A DNA stretch of 64,000 nucleotides from Kribbella italica. GTDB lineage: Bacteria > Actinomycetota > Actinomycetes > Propionibacteriales > Kribbellaceae. The stretch is from NCBI RefSeq assembly GCF_014205135.1, contig NZ_JACHMY010000001.1, positions 8,308,001-8,372,000 of the forward strand, read 5' to 3'. Below are positions 53,016 to 62,082 of this stretch, one piece after another; positions within the stretch are counted from its first letter, which is position 1; each line of letters starts with the position of its first letter. The notes under the pieces were generated by a model. The model was given only the letters and a program-made list of their open reading frames with translations, was not told the origin of the DNA and did not search any database. The position numbers and the translations under genes are program-made.

Positions 53016-54461
53016 CTAACCAGTGGTGTTCAACAGATCGAGCGCGCTCTGCTGCCGCGCCGCGTCGAGCTTGTCGATCGGTCCGTACCAGCGCAGTCCG
53101 TACTGGTCCATCGCCGTCCGATCGCTCGCGAACGCCCGGTCGGCCTGCCGTTGCAGGTACGCCGTGTACGGGTGATCCGGCAGCGCCGCGTTGAGCTTGC
53201 CCAGCCCGCGCACGTACGCCCCCTTGAACGACGGCCCGTCGCCGCCGCAGTCACCCGACTCGCAGGGCTCCCGCAGAATCCCGTCCGCCGTGTGCAGGCC
53301 CGATGCCCTCGTCGCCGCGTCGGCCAACTGCCGAGCACGGGTCAGATACTGGCCGTTCCCCACCGACAGCTCGGTGAGCGCGCCGATCAGCACCCCCTGG
53401 TTGTAGGTCCACTCCGTCTGCCCGTTGTTCCGGCAGGTCGCGGTGTCGAGCCCGTCGTTCACCAGGTTCGACCCGTTGATCATCCCGCTCTGCTGGAACC
53501 ACGCCCAGCCCGCCTGCGCGCGTTGCGCGTACGTCGTGTCGCCCGGGATCCGGTTGTGCAGCGCCGCACTCAGCTGGATGTAGAGCGAGTTGGTGATCGC
53601 GTTCTTGTACGTCTTCGCCTGGCTCCACCAGACCCCGCCGCCGCACGTGCTGTCCCAGTGCGCCGCCATGTGATCGGCGTCCGCGCGCGCGGTCTGCAGA
53701 TAGCGCGCCTCTCCGGTCAGGTCGTACGCCGCGACCCACGCGAGTCCCCACCAGCCGGTGTCGTCGATGTAGTCGTTGCGGAACTGGCCCTGCTGCGCGT
53801 TCAGGTTGAGGTCGTACGTCCGGCCGATCGCGTACCGGTAGCTGTCCATCCCGGTCACCCGGATGTTGTCGATGACGGCGTTCAGCGCGTTCGCCGAGTT
53901 CCACCAGCCGGTCGTGTCGAACAGGCCGGTCGCGTAGTTGTAGTACTGCATCTGCGCGGTCGCCGCGGCCGTCCGCCGGTCGCCCGCGTTCCAGGTCGTC
54001 CGCGCCCACGGCGTACAGGTGATGTCCGGGCGGTCGCCGGCCTTGCCGCAGGCGCGCAAAGCGCCGACGCCGCGGTTGTTCCAGTCGTCGACGTTGTACA
54101 TCTGCGTCCGCCAGCCGGTCTGGCCGGCCGGGACCGCGGTGTTGCCGAGCCGGCTGCCGGACGCCCAGGTCCGGCCGCCGTCGAACGAGCGGTCCAGCCA
54201 CACCTCGTCGCCGGGAGCTCCGCCCTCGATCGAGGCCCAGCCCATCGCGTCCGCGTCGTCGAAGTGCAGCCTGACGGTCCGGCCGAACAGCGTCGAACTC
54301 ACCGGCGAGCGGTCGCCGGGGGAGAGCGCCGGGTCGCGGGCGTCGCAGTACTTGTTGCAGATCGTCGCCTGGAGGGACATCGTCACCTCGGGTGTCGGGG
54401 GCGGCGGAGCGCCGAGCGGCAGGGTGGCCAGGGTGAGAACGGAAACGATTCCAACCAGCAT
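53016..54461 (-). CDS. Secreted GH76-like alpha-1,6-mannanase
   Basis: A 481-residue exported enzyme. After a short signal (~1-20), residues ~30-115 form a beta-rich domain (V-R-L-H-F-D-D-A-D ... W-L-D-R-S-F-D-G-G-R-T-W), followed by an (alpha/alpha)6 GH76 domain with catalytic aspartate pair in D-Y-I-D-D-T-G-W-W-G-L-A-W. GH76 cleaves alpha-1,6-mannan backbones such as yeast mannan. GGAGAA precedes ATG 54461. It is divergent from the GH2 gene, sharing a 130 bp control region. Confidence 0.92.
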   Translation of the reverse strand: MLVGIVSVLTLATLPLGAPPPPTPEVTMSLQATICNKYCDARDPALSPGDRSPVSSTLFGRTVRLHFDDADAMGWASIEGGAPGDEVWLDRSFDGGRTWASGSRLGNTAVPAGQTGWRTQMYNVDDWNNRGVGALRACGKAGDRPDITCTPWARTTWNAGDRRTAAATAQMQYYNYATGLFDTTGWWNSANALNAVIDNIRVTGMDSYRYAIGRTYDLNLNAQQGQFRNDYIDDTGWWGLAWVAAYDLTGEARYLQTARADADHMAAHWDSTCGGGVWWSQAKTYKNAITNSLYIQLSAALHNRIPGDTTYAQRAQAGWAWFQQSGMINGSNLVNDGLDTATCRNNGQTEWTYNQGVLIGALTELSVGNGQYLTRARQLADAATRASGLHTADGILREPCESGDCGGDGPSFKGAYVRGLGKLNAALPDHPYTAYLQRQADRAFASDRTAMDQYGLRWYGPIDKLDAARQQSALDLLNTTG

Positions 54462-54541
54462 GAGTTCTCCCTGGGGCGGTAGGAAGAGGGTGTCGGATGC
54501 AGTCTGGTCGCCGTGCGTGACGACGTCAATACGCAGAACTC

Positions 54542-54570
54542 TTGACCAATCCGGTGCATCGTCCTAGGAA
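54542..54570 (+). promoter_or_regulatory. Putative promoter of the GH2 gene
   Basis: TTGACC at 54542-54547 and TAGGAA at 54565-54570 are separated by 17 bp, about 20 bp before GAGGAG and the ATG at 54592. The -10 is weak. Confidence 0.5.
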
Positions 54571-54591
54571 GGGTCAACGACGAGGAGACGG

Positions 54592-57500
54592 ATGCGCCGG
54601 CTGAACGGACCGATCGGTTACCTGCTCGCTCTGGTGCTGCTCGGCGGCACTGTGGGCGTGGTCGGCCCTGCCTTGGCGATCGACGGGCTCGACGACGTCT
54701 ACAGCTACCTGGACGATCCGGGCCGGGTTTCCGAGGGGCAGGTCGCGCCCCACACCCGGCTCTGGCCGTACGCCGACGACGCCTCCGCCACTGCAGCATC
54801 CGGTACGCCGTACGTGCGCTCGCTCGACGGCACCTGGAAGTTCCGCCTGTTCGACAAGCCCTCCCAGGTCCCGGCCGGGTTCCAGAAGTCCGACGGCGCC
54901 ACGTGGCCGACCGTGCAGGTCCCGCACACCTGGCAGAGCGACTTCCTCGACCACCCCGTCTTCCGCAACATCCCCGAGGAACTCTGGCCCGACGTCCCAC
55001 CCAAGACCCCGCACGACGTCAACCCGACCGGCGCCTACCTGAAGACCTTCGACCTTCCCCGCACCGAAACGGGCCGCCGGCAACTGCTCCGCTTCGAGGG
55101 CGTCACCAGCGGCTACTTCGTCTGGGTCAACGGCAAGTACGTCGGCTACGACCAGGGCGGCTACAGCCCGGCCGAGTTCGACATCACCGACGCGGCCCGC
55201 CCGGGGGCGAACACGGTCGCCGTCCAGGTGCACCGCTGGTCGGCCGGCTCCTATCTCGAGGACTACGACCAGTGGCGGTACGCCGGGATCTTCCGCGACG
55301 TCTACTCGTACTCCGTCCCACGCTCGCGCGTCCAAGACGTCGCGATCAGCACCGACCTCGACCCGGCGTACCAGGATGCGACGCTGAAGGTCGACGCCTC
55401 GCTGGTCGATGCCCGCGGCTACCAACTGACGGCGTCGTTGCGTGATGCAACCGGCCGCGAAGTCACGGCACTGAGCGGCAAGGCCGACAGAGACGAGCTG
55501 AAACTCAGCGGCCTGGTCAGGGCGCCGGCGAAGTGGTCCGACGAGACGCCGACCCTCTACCGCCTCGTGCTCACGCTCACCGACGAGCGCGGCCGCGTCG
55601 TCCATCGCACCAGCCAACAGGTCGGCTTTCGCGAGATCGAGGTCAAGGACAAGCAGGTCCTGCTGAACGGGAAGCGCGTCCTGTTCCGCGGCGTCAACCG
55701 CGCCGAGACGGATGCGGCGACCGGCCGGCACGTCACCCGCGCGGCGATGGAGCGCGACGTCAAGCTGATGAAGCAGCTCCACATCAACGCGGTCCGGACC
55801 TCGCACTACGAGAGCGACCCGTACTGGTACGAGCTGGCCGACAAGTACGGGCTGCTGATCGACGACGAGGTCGACATCGAGACGCACGCGCACGAGAACT
55901 GCCCGAGCAACTGCCTGGCCGAAAAACCCGAGTGGCAGGCGGCGTACGCCGATCGTTTCACCGCGATGGTCGAGCGGGACAAGAACCACCCGAGTGTCGT
56001 CTTCTGGGACACCGGCAACGAGGCCGGGCTCGGTGCGGCGCACTTCGCGATGGCCAGGTGGGCCGACGAGAACGACCCGACCCGGCTGCTCTACCACCAG
56101 TCGAACACCCCCGACGGCGATGCGCCGTACGCCGATGTCGCCGGTCCCCGCTACCCGACGCCGGCAGCGCTGGAGTCGAAGGCCAAGACGTTCACGAAGC
56201 CGATCGTGATGGGGGAGTACGCGCATGCCATGGGCAACGGTCTGGGCAACTTCGACCAGTTCTGGGCGCTGGTCCGCAAGTACCCGTCACTGCAGGGCGG
56301 CTTCATCTGGGACTGGGCCGAGCAGAACCTCGACCAGCCGCTGATCACCACACCGGACTCGTCACGGCGCCGGCTGCAGACCTTCTTCGTCGGCAAACCA
56401 TCAGTTGCCCCCGGCAACACGGGCCAAGGCCTCGAATTCTCCGGCCTCGACGACTTCGTCAACGTCTTCCGCGACCCTGCCCTGGACGTCGCCGGGCCTT
56501 TGAGCGTCGATGCCTGGGTCAAACCCGATGTCTGGTCCGGCTCGTTCCCGATCGTCACCAAGGGCAACCAGTACGCCCTGCAGATGCCGAACGCCGGGAC
56601 TCTCGAGTTCCGCGTCACCCTCAACGGCGTCGAGAAGGCCGTCACAGCACCGGTCCCGTCGAACTGGCACGACACCTGGCATCGGGTGACCGGCTCGTAC
56701 GACGGCTCTGCGCTGACCCTCTCGATCGACGGTCGGCCCACTCGCCTCCCCGCCACCGGCACCATCGAACCCACCATCTGGGAAGTCAATCTCGGCCGCA
56801 ACGCCCAGCTCCAGCAGGACCAGACCCGCACCCGCCTGGCCCATGGCACCATCGACACCGTCCGCATCCTGTCCGGCACCGAGCCGGTCCTGGCCCTCGA
56901 CTTCGAGTCCACCAGGACCGAGGGGTCGTTCCCCAGCCTGGGCCTCAGTTTGTCCGGCACCGACGGCCTGGTCAGCACCGACCGAACCCTCCAACCCGAA
57001 ACGGCGGAGCTCGCGTGGGCCCAGTCGCCGCTCCGCTTCACCTCGACGAAACCCGGCGTCGTCACCGTCCACAACGAACAGCAGTTCGCCCCGCTGACCT
57101 TCACCCTGAGTTGGTCGATCCGTGAAGCAGACAAGGTCATCCGCCAGGGCAAGCTCCCGATGACCCTTCAGCCTGGTGCCAGCCGAACGGTGACCATTCC
57201 AGTGTCTCCGAACCCCACGGAACGCTTCCTCAATGTGGATGCCGGCTCACTGCAGCACGACCAGTTCTCCTTGGGCGGCACGGTCGCACCCACGCGCATC
57301 ACCCCGGGGCGACCCGCGATCACCACCACCCCAGGTCGCACGACCATCTCCGGAGCAGGCTTCGCGTACGCCTTCTCGAGTGGTCAGCTCGTCTCTATGG
57401 TTGCTCGGGGCAAGGAATTGCTGCGTCACGGCCCGGCCCTCGACGTCTGGCGCCCGCCGACCTCCAACGAGACCTACGACTGGGGCACCGCCGATCGCCT

Positions 57501-58218
57501 GATCTGGAACAAGCTCGGCCTCGACCGCCTGCAGACCACCACCGGCACACCCACGACTCGCCGCCTTGCGGACGGCCGCGTCCAGGTCGTCGTACCGAGC
57601 ACGGCCGCCGCGCCGGGCCACGCCGCCGAACTCGCCTTCCGCCAAACGATGACCTACACGATCGATGCCGCCGGCACCATCACGCTCGCCCACCAGGTCA
57701 CGCCGACCGGCAGCAAACTCTCCACCCTGCCGTACCTTCCGCGCCTCGGCTTCCAGCTCCAGGTCCCCGACAAGCTCGCCGACTTCGCGTACTACGGCCG
57801 CGGCCCCGAGGAGTCCTACAACGACCGCTCCAAAGGCACCCGCATCGGTGTCTACCGCAGCACCGTCGACCAGCAGTACGTCGCCTACTCCCGCCCGCAG
57901 GCGTACGGCAACCACACCGACACCCGCTGGACCACCTTGTCCGACAAGCAGCACGGCCTGATGGTCGCCGCCGCGCCAGGTAGCTCGGTCGACGTCAGCG
58001 TCACGCCGTACGACCGGCTCGACCGTGCGGAGTACGACTTCCAGCTGCCGCTCGTCCGCAACCGCGGCTGGGTCACGCTGCACGTCGGCGCCGCCGAGAC
58101 CGGGATGGGCGAAACCCCGAACGGCGTGCTCGCGCCGTACCGGATCGACCCCACCAAGCCCCGCGCGTACGCCGTGACGCTCCGCCCGCTGTCGGCCGCC
58201 GAGTCGCTACTTCATTAG
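54592..58218 (+). CDS. Secreted GH2 beta-galactosidase-like enzyme with inserted LamG domain
   Basis: A 1208-residue enzyme. It has a hydrophobic signal (~8-28) and LacZ-like domains: jelly-roll ~55-235, immunoglobulin ~240-350, TIM barrel ~355-590. Acid/base Glu477 is in T-G-N-E-A-G and nucleophile Glu542 in M-G-E-Y-A-H-A-M-G-N. A LamG/concanavalin-like domain (~605-770: G-Q-G-L-E-F-S-G-L-D-D-F, then W-H-R-V-T-G-S-Y-D-G) is inserted before the C-terminal immunoglobulin and beta-galactosidase small-chain domains (G-R-G-P-E-E-S-Y-N-D-R). GAGGAG precedes ATG. The insertion may bind polysaccharide. Confidence 0.93.
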   Translation: MRRLNGPIGYLLALVLLGGTVGVVGPALAIDGLDDVYSYLDDPGRVSEGQVAPHTRLWPYADDASATAASGTPYVRSLDGTWKFRLFDKPSQVPAGFQKSDGATWPTVQVPHTWQSDFLDHPVFRNIPEELWPDVPPKTPHDVNPTGAYLKTFDLPRTETGRRQLLRFEGVTSGYFVWVNGKYVGYDQGGYSPAEFDITDAARPGANTVAVQVHRWSAGSYLEDYDQWRYAGIFRDVYSYSVPRSRVQDVAISTDLDPAYQDATLKVDASLVDARGYQLTASLRDATGREVTALSGKADRDELKLSGLVRAPAKWSDETPTLYRLVLTLTDERGRVVHRTSQQVGFREIEVKDKQVLLNGKRVLFRGVNRAETDAATGRHVTRAAMERDVKLMKQLHINAVRTSHYESDPYWYELADKYGLLIDDEVDIETHAHENCPSNCLAEKPEWQAAYADRFTAMVERDKNHPSVVFWDTGNEAGLGAAHFAMARWADENDPTRLLYHQSNTPDGDAPYADVAGPRYPTPAALESKAKTFTKPIVMGEYAHAMGNGLGNFDQFWALVRKYPSLQGGFIWDWAEQNLDQPLITTPDSSRRRLQTFFVGKPSVAPGNTGQGLEFSGLDDFVNVFRDPALDVAGPLSVDAWVKPDVWSGSFPIVTKGNQYALQMPNAGTLEFRVTLNGVEKAVTAPVPSNWHDTWHRVTGSYDGSALTLSIDGRPTRLPATGTIEPTIWEVNLGRNAQLQQDQTRTRLAHGTIDTVRILSGTEPVLALDFESTRTEGSFPSLGLSLSGTDGLVSTDRTLQPETAELAWAQSPLRFTSTKPGVVTVHNEQQFAPLTFTLSWSIREADKVIRQGKLPMTLQPGASRTVTIPVSPNPTERFLNVDAGSLQHDQFSLGGTVAPTRITPGRPAITTTPGRTTISGAGFAYAFSSGQLVSMVARGKELLRHGPALDVWRPPTSNETYDWGTADRLIWNKLGLDRLQTTTGTPTTRRLADGRVQVVVPSTAAAPGHAAELAFRQTMTYTIDAAGTITLAHQVTPTGSKLSTLPYLPRLGFQLQVPDKLADFAYYGRGPEESYNDRSKGTRIGVYRSTVDQQYVAYSRPQAYGNHTDTRWTTLSDKQHGLMVAAAPGSSVDVSVTPYDRLDRAEYDFQLPLVRNRGWVTLHVGAAETGMGETPNGVLAPYRIDPTKPRAYAVTLRPLSAAESLLH

Positions 58219-60063
58219 CGGCCGGATCGTGTCGCCCGTGGTCACGTGCGCGCTCACCGGCGAGTTGACCTGACCGGGAAGCGCGATCACCGACCCCGGG
58301 ATGCTCTTCCCGGCAACGGTGAGCCGATCCACGTTCCGGCTCCCCGCAGCCAGCAGGTACGTCGTACCGGTCGGCGAGCGCCAGGCGGTCGTCGCCAGCA
58401 CGTTCTGGTCGAACCTGCTGCAGATCGCCGTGTTCGTCGCCTTGCCGGCCGGCAGCCCGGCGGGGAACAGCTTCACGCTTGCCCAGCCGCCGCCCTGCCA
58501 GCTGTCCGACCGCGTGCACACCCAGGCGCCGTACGTCCCGTCCGGCAGCCGCTGCTCGGCGAACGTCCAGTTGTTCGCGGCCTTGACGCCCTTGTTCTGC
58601 AGGGTTTGCAGCCCGCAGACAGTGCGCGACCAGCTCACCAGCGCCGCGCCGCTGGTCGCCTCCCGCGGGAACCGCGCCGGACCCTGTGACGGCGGCGGCA
58701 TGTACGTCAGGTGGGCCGGCGACAGCCCGCCCAGGTACGTCACCAGGAACGCGTGCTTCTCCGCGATCGCCTCCGACGACCGCAGTTGCATCGCCGGCCA
58801 GTAGGAGCAGTCGGCGGTCGGCGGCTTCACCGGCGCGGTGATCCCGTCGGCCGTGGGCAGCTTCCCGGCCGGGGTGTCGGGCTTCTTCAGGTCCCGCAGG
58901 CCGGTCTCGGCGACCCACGGCGCGGTCAGGAAGCGGACGCCGTCGGCGCTCTCGCTGATCGCGACGGCGGCCGAGGTCGTCACGTCCGCGTCGTCGGTCC
59001 GCGCGACGACCAGCTTCCCGCCGTTGCGGTCGCTGTAGCGCGCGATGCGCTGCCCGTCGTGGACGAGCACCACGCCGGCGCCGTCGACGTCTCCGGCGTA
59101 CAGCAACTGCGGCGCCTCGGTGGGCGCGGTCATCGGTGCACCGGCGACGGACGTCACGCTCGTCCCGTCGGTCCAGGTGTTGAGGGCCCTCGACAGCAGC
59201 TCGCGGTCCTTGATCCGGTTGCCGCGGACCGGCCATGCGGTGAAGTCCACGCGCGCCGTGTCCTGCCACAAGACCTTCGAACGCCGGAGGTCGTCGACGC
59301 TGAGCTGCTTGGTCTCCTGCTGCGCCACGACGGGGACCGCCTGCGTGGTCGACTGCCCGCGTCCGGCGGTCAGCGCGAGCGAGGCGAGCAGGATCAGCGC
59401 CAGAACGATCGTGACGATGATCGCCACCGCCCGGCCGCGCGCCTTGCGGCGCATCAGGTCGGTCGGAGCCAGCCGCACGGCGCAGGGGTCGAACACTTGC
59501 GCGTCCAGCGGCCCGCGGACCCCCGCGACGGCGGTCTCGTCGAGCTCGGCCGCTTCCTTGATCGCCGCGGCGGCGGCATCGATTCCCGCCGCGCGGAGCT
59601 CGCTCTCCGCCTCGGCGACGCCGAGGTGCTCGATCCGGACCAGCGCCCACGCGGCGCGGGCCTCCGGCGTACAGGCGGACATCGCCTGGTCGAGCACGAG
59701 GTCGTCCGCCGCACCGGAGCGCGGGAACAGCCGGAAGCCCCAGACCGCCGGCAGCAGCCGCAGCGGCGTCCGGGCGCGTGCCTGCCGTACGGCGTCCCGC
59801 AGCACCTTGCGGCGGATGTACGCCGCGGCGCTGGTCTCACCGATCAGCTGCCGCTCCAGCTTGCGCCGGTCGGGCATCGCCCGCTGCACCACGCCGTGCG
59901 CCGCGAGGACGCGCCGGTGCCGCCCCAGCGACGACGGGAGGACCAGGTAGGCCAGTCGCACCAGCGCCGGGTAGCTCTCCAGCAGTGCCGCCTCGACCTC
60001 GGCCGGACCGACCTCGGTCTCTGTCCGCTCCGCCAGCGTGTGCACGTACCCACCACTTCTCAC
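58207..60063 (-). CDS. Large single-pass membrane protein with sigma-factor-like N-terminus
   Basis: A 618-residue protein. Residues ~20-190 are cytoplasmic and helical, with S-Y-P-A-L-V-R-L-A-Y-L-V-L-P and T-P-E-A-R-A-A-W-A-L-V-R-I-E resembling a SigE-type sigma-70-like fold that may have lost promoter binding. One transmembrane helix (~215-237) leads to a ~380-residue extracytoplasmic domain rich in beta-strands, with cysteines C-S-Y-W, V-C-G-L, V-C-T-R. Function unknown. GTG 60063 or 60045 may start it. It overlaps GH2 tail-to-tail by 12 bp. Confidence 0.8.
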   Translation of the reverse strand: MRSGGYVHTLAERTETEVGPAEVEAALLESYPALVRLAYLVLPSSLGRHRRVLAAHGVVQRAMPDRRKLERQLIGETSAAAYIRRKVLRDAVRQARARTPLRLLPAVWGFRLFPRSGAADDLVLDQAMSACTPEARAAWALVRIEHLGVAEAESELRAAGIDAAAAAIKEAAELDETAVAGVRGPLDAQVFDPCAVRLAPTDLMRRKARGRAVAIIVTIVLALILLASLALTAGRGQSTTQAVPVVAQQETKQLSVDDLRRSKVLWQDTARVDFTAWPVRGNRIKDRELLSRALNTWTDGTSVTSVAGAPMTAPTEAPQLLYAGDVDGAGVVLVHDGQRIARYSDRNGGKLVVARTDDADVTTSAAVAISESADGVRFLTAPWVAETGLRDLKKPDTPAGKLPTADGITAPVKPPTADCSYWPAMQLRSSEAIAEKHAFLVTYLGGLSPAHLTYMPPPSQGPARFPREATSGAALVSWSRTVCGLQTLQNKGVKAANNWTFAEQRLPDGTYGAWVCTRSDSWQGGGWASVKLFPAGLPAGKATNTAICSRFDQNVLATTAWRSPTGTTYLLAAGSRNVDRLTVAGKSIPGSVIALPGQVNSPVSAHVTTGDTIRPLMK

Positions 60064-60205
60064 ATCGACCCCGTTGACCTCAATTCCAACGAACGACGGC
60101 TGCTCACGTCACACGAACTTCTCGATCCGGTCACAGCCGGAGTGTCAGGGGGTGCCGGATCCCGGCTGCTCGCCGTACTCGAGGGTCACCGGCTGTAGTG
60201 GCGGT

Positions 60206-60220
60206 TATCCTCGCCCCGTG
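60206..60220 (+). promoter_or_regulatory. Leaderless-type -10 element of the tryptophan dioxygenase gene
   Basis: TATCCT at 60206-60211 matches TAnnnT and lies 6 bases before GTG 60218, with no Shine-Dalgarno between. This fits a leaderless transcript, common in actinobacteria. Confidence 0.5.
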
Positions 60221-61072
60221 AGCAGCCAGAGCGAGAAGAACGACGAGGGGCGACCCAGCGCCGACGCGGTGACCGGACGCTGGGACGGCGTCGACGTGCA
60301 CTTCGGTGAGGAGGGTGGTCGCCTCACCTACGGGAGCTACCTGCGGCTGCCCCAGCTGCTCGACCAGCAGCGTCTGGAGTCGGACCCGCCCGCCCATGAC
60401 GAGCTGCTGTTCATCACCATCCACCAGGTGTATGAGCTGTGGTTCAAGCAGGTCCTGCACGAGATGACCGCCTCCCGCGACGCGATGCTGTCCGGTGAGC
60501 TCTGGCTCGCGCAGCACCTGCTCCGCCGCGTCCACACGATCGAGCGGACCCTGACCCAGCAGGTCGACATCCTGGAGACGATGACGCCGCAGGACTTCGG
60601 CGAGTTCCGGCACCGGCTGTCACCGGCCAGCGGGTTCCAGTCGGTGCAGTTCCGCGAGATCGAGTTCCTGTCCGGCGCGAAGGACCCGTCGTTCGTCAAG
60701 CGCTTCCGCGGGCTGTCCGACCTGGAACGGGCCCGGCTGGACCAGCGACTGGAGGAGCCGACGCTGTGGGACGCGTTCCTCGTCGTACTGGAGGCTGCAG
60801 GTTTCGCCACGGCCACGGAGGACGACCTGCGCACCGGTCTGTCCGCAGTCGCCCGCGACCGCGCCCAGTACGGCGCCGTCTGGGAGCTGGCCGAGGCCCT
60901 CCTCCAGCACGACGAACTGGCAGCCGCCTGGCGCGCTCGGCACGTGGTCATGGTCGAGCGAATGATCGGCACCAAACCAGGCACCGGCGGCTCATCAGGA
61001 GCCGGCTACCTACGCTCCCGCCTCGACCTGCGCTACTACCCCCACCTCTGGCACCTCCGGACGTCGCTGTAG
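60218..61072 (+). CDS. kynA: Tryptophan 2,3-dioxygenase
   Basis: A 284-residue haem enzyme opening the indole ring of L-tryptophan to N-formylkynurenine, the first step of the kynurenine pathway. Family motifs: L-T-Y-G-S-Y-L-R-L, D-E-L-L-F-I-T-I-H-Q-V-Y-E-L-W-F-K, and S-G-F-Q-S-V-Q-F-R-E-I-E. The proximal haem His is expected in W-R-A-R-H-V-V-M-V-E; the substrate-binding Arg lies in R-E-I-E-F. No kynurenine formamidase or kynureninase gene is nearby. Confidence 0.95.
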   Translation: MSSQSEKNDEGRPSADAVTGRWDGVDVHFGEEGGRLTYGSYLRLPQLLDQQRLESDPPAHDELLFITIHQVYELWFKQVLHEMTASRDAMLSGELWLAQHLLRRVHTIERTLTQQVDILETMTPQDFGEFRHRLSPASGFQSVQFREIEFLSGAKDPSFVKRFRGLSDLERARLDQRLEEPTLWDAFLVVLEAAGFATATEDDLRTGLSAVARDRAQYGAVWELAEALLQHDELAAAWRARHVVMVERMIGTKPGTGGSSGAGYLRSRLDLRYYPHLWHLRTSL

Positions 61073-61151
61073 CCCTCGTCTGTCGGGCCGGGCCAAGCAG
61101 GCAGTTCTGCGTTAGTGTCACGCCCTTGAACTGGCTCCCGGGAGGCGGCAC

Positions 61152-61799
61152 GTGAAGCTCTACTCCGCAGTGCGAACCCAGCGTTTCTGGCAGGTCTTCG
61201 GCGACCTCATGCTCGTCGGCTGGATCGCCCTCTGTACGGCGCTGGGCCTGGCCGTCTTCCGCATCACCAACGCCCTCGGCTACCCAGGCCGCAAAGCCGC
61301 CTCCGCCGGCGACGGCCTCGCCGAAGACCTCCGCAAACTCTCCGAACCCGTAGGCCGCGTCCCCGTCGTAGGCGACGAGCTGAAAGCCCCCGTCGACGGC
61401 GCCGCCGGCGCCGCCGTCCGCCTCGCCGACGCCGGCCGGGAACAAGCCCACGCCGTAGAACAACTCGCGTACTTGCTCGCCGGGGTCACCATCACCCTCC
61501 CCGTCCTCTTCGCCCTCCTGATCTGGCTCCCACGCCGCATCCGCTTCTCCCGCCGAGCCACCGCCGCCCAGAAGTTCATCGACAACGCCGCCGACCTCGA
61601 CCTCTTCGCCCTCCGCGCCATGGCCAACCAGCCCATGCACAAACTCGCCAAGATCTCCAACGACCCCGTCACCGCCTGGCGCTCCGGAGACGCAGCCGTC
61701 ATAGCCCAACTAGCCGACCTAGAACTCCGCTCCACCGGCCTCAAAGCCCCCAAACAACTCACCCCACCACCCCCCACCGACCCCGAACTCACCCAGTAG
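61152..61799 (+). CDS. Two-helix membrane protein of unknown function
   Basis: A 215-residue protein with transmembrane segments at ~17-38 and ~105-125. An external loop between them (~40-100) is Ala/Gly/Asp-rich and a C-terminal cytoplasmic part ends in a Pro-rich tail. No catalytic motif. GGGAGG lies 6-7 bases before GTG 61152. I do not recognise an experimentally characterised family. Confidence 0.78.
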   Translation: MKLYSAVRTQRFWQVFGDLMLVGWIALCTALGLAVFRITNALGYPGRKAASAGDGLAEDLRKLSEPVGRVPVVGDELKAPVDGAAGAAVRLADAGREQAHAVEQLAYLLAGVTITLPVLFALLIWLPRRIRFSRRATAAQKFIDNAADLDLFALRAMANQPMHKLAKISNDPVTAWRSGDAAVIAQLADLELRSTGLKAPKQLTPPPPTDPELTQ

Positions 61800-61802
61800 C
61801 TG

Positions 61803-61925
61803 CCGGCCCCTCACCACCCCGGGCCCTCTCACCGCCCCGGCCCCTCGCCACCCGGGCCCCCTCGCTACCCGGGCCCCTCGCCACCCGGGCCCTTCATCAC
61901 CCCGGCCCCTCACCACCCCAACCAC
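61803..61925. repeat. C-rich tandem repeat after the membrane protein gene
   Basis: About six to seven copies of a degenerate 16-20 bp unit close to CCCCTCGCCACCCGGG. The plus strand is almost purely C, A, T and G-poor apart from the CCGGG core. It fills the gap before the two-component system. Confidence 0.8.
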
Positions 61926-62069
61926 CCCCCTCGGCCTCCGCCCCTTCACGCTTTCCTTCCGGCCGCAGCAACCCCAACCCCCGCGAACCTCCCCGGCCGC
62001 ATCCCCACCAACCCCAGCCACAGCACGCCGTACCACCATCCGCTCAACCACCAACCTGGCCCACCCGTC

Positions 62070-62082
62070 TACCCTTAAGAGC
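62070..62082 (+). promoter_or_regulatory. Leaderless-type -10 element of the response-regulator gene
   Basis: TACCCT at 62070-62075 is followed by 7 bases and then ATG 62083. No convincing Shine-Dalgarno is present, so a leaderless transcript is plausible. Confidence 0.45.
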
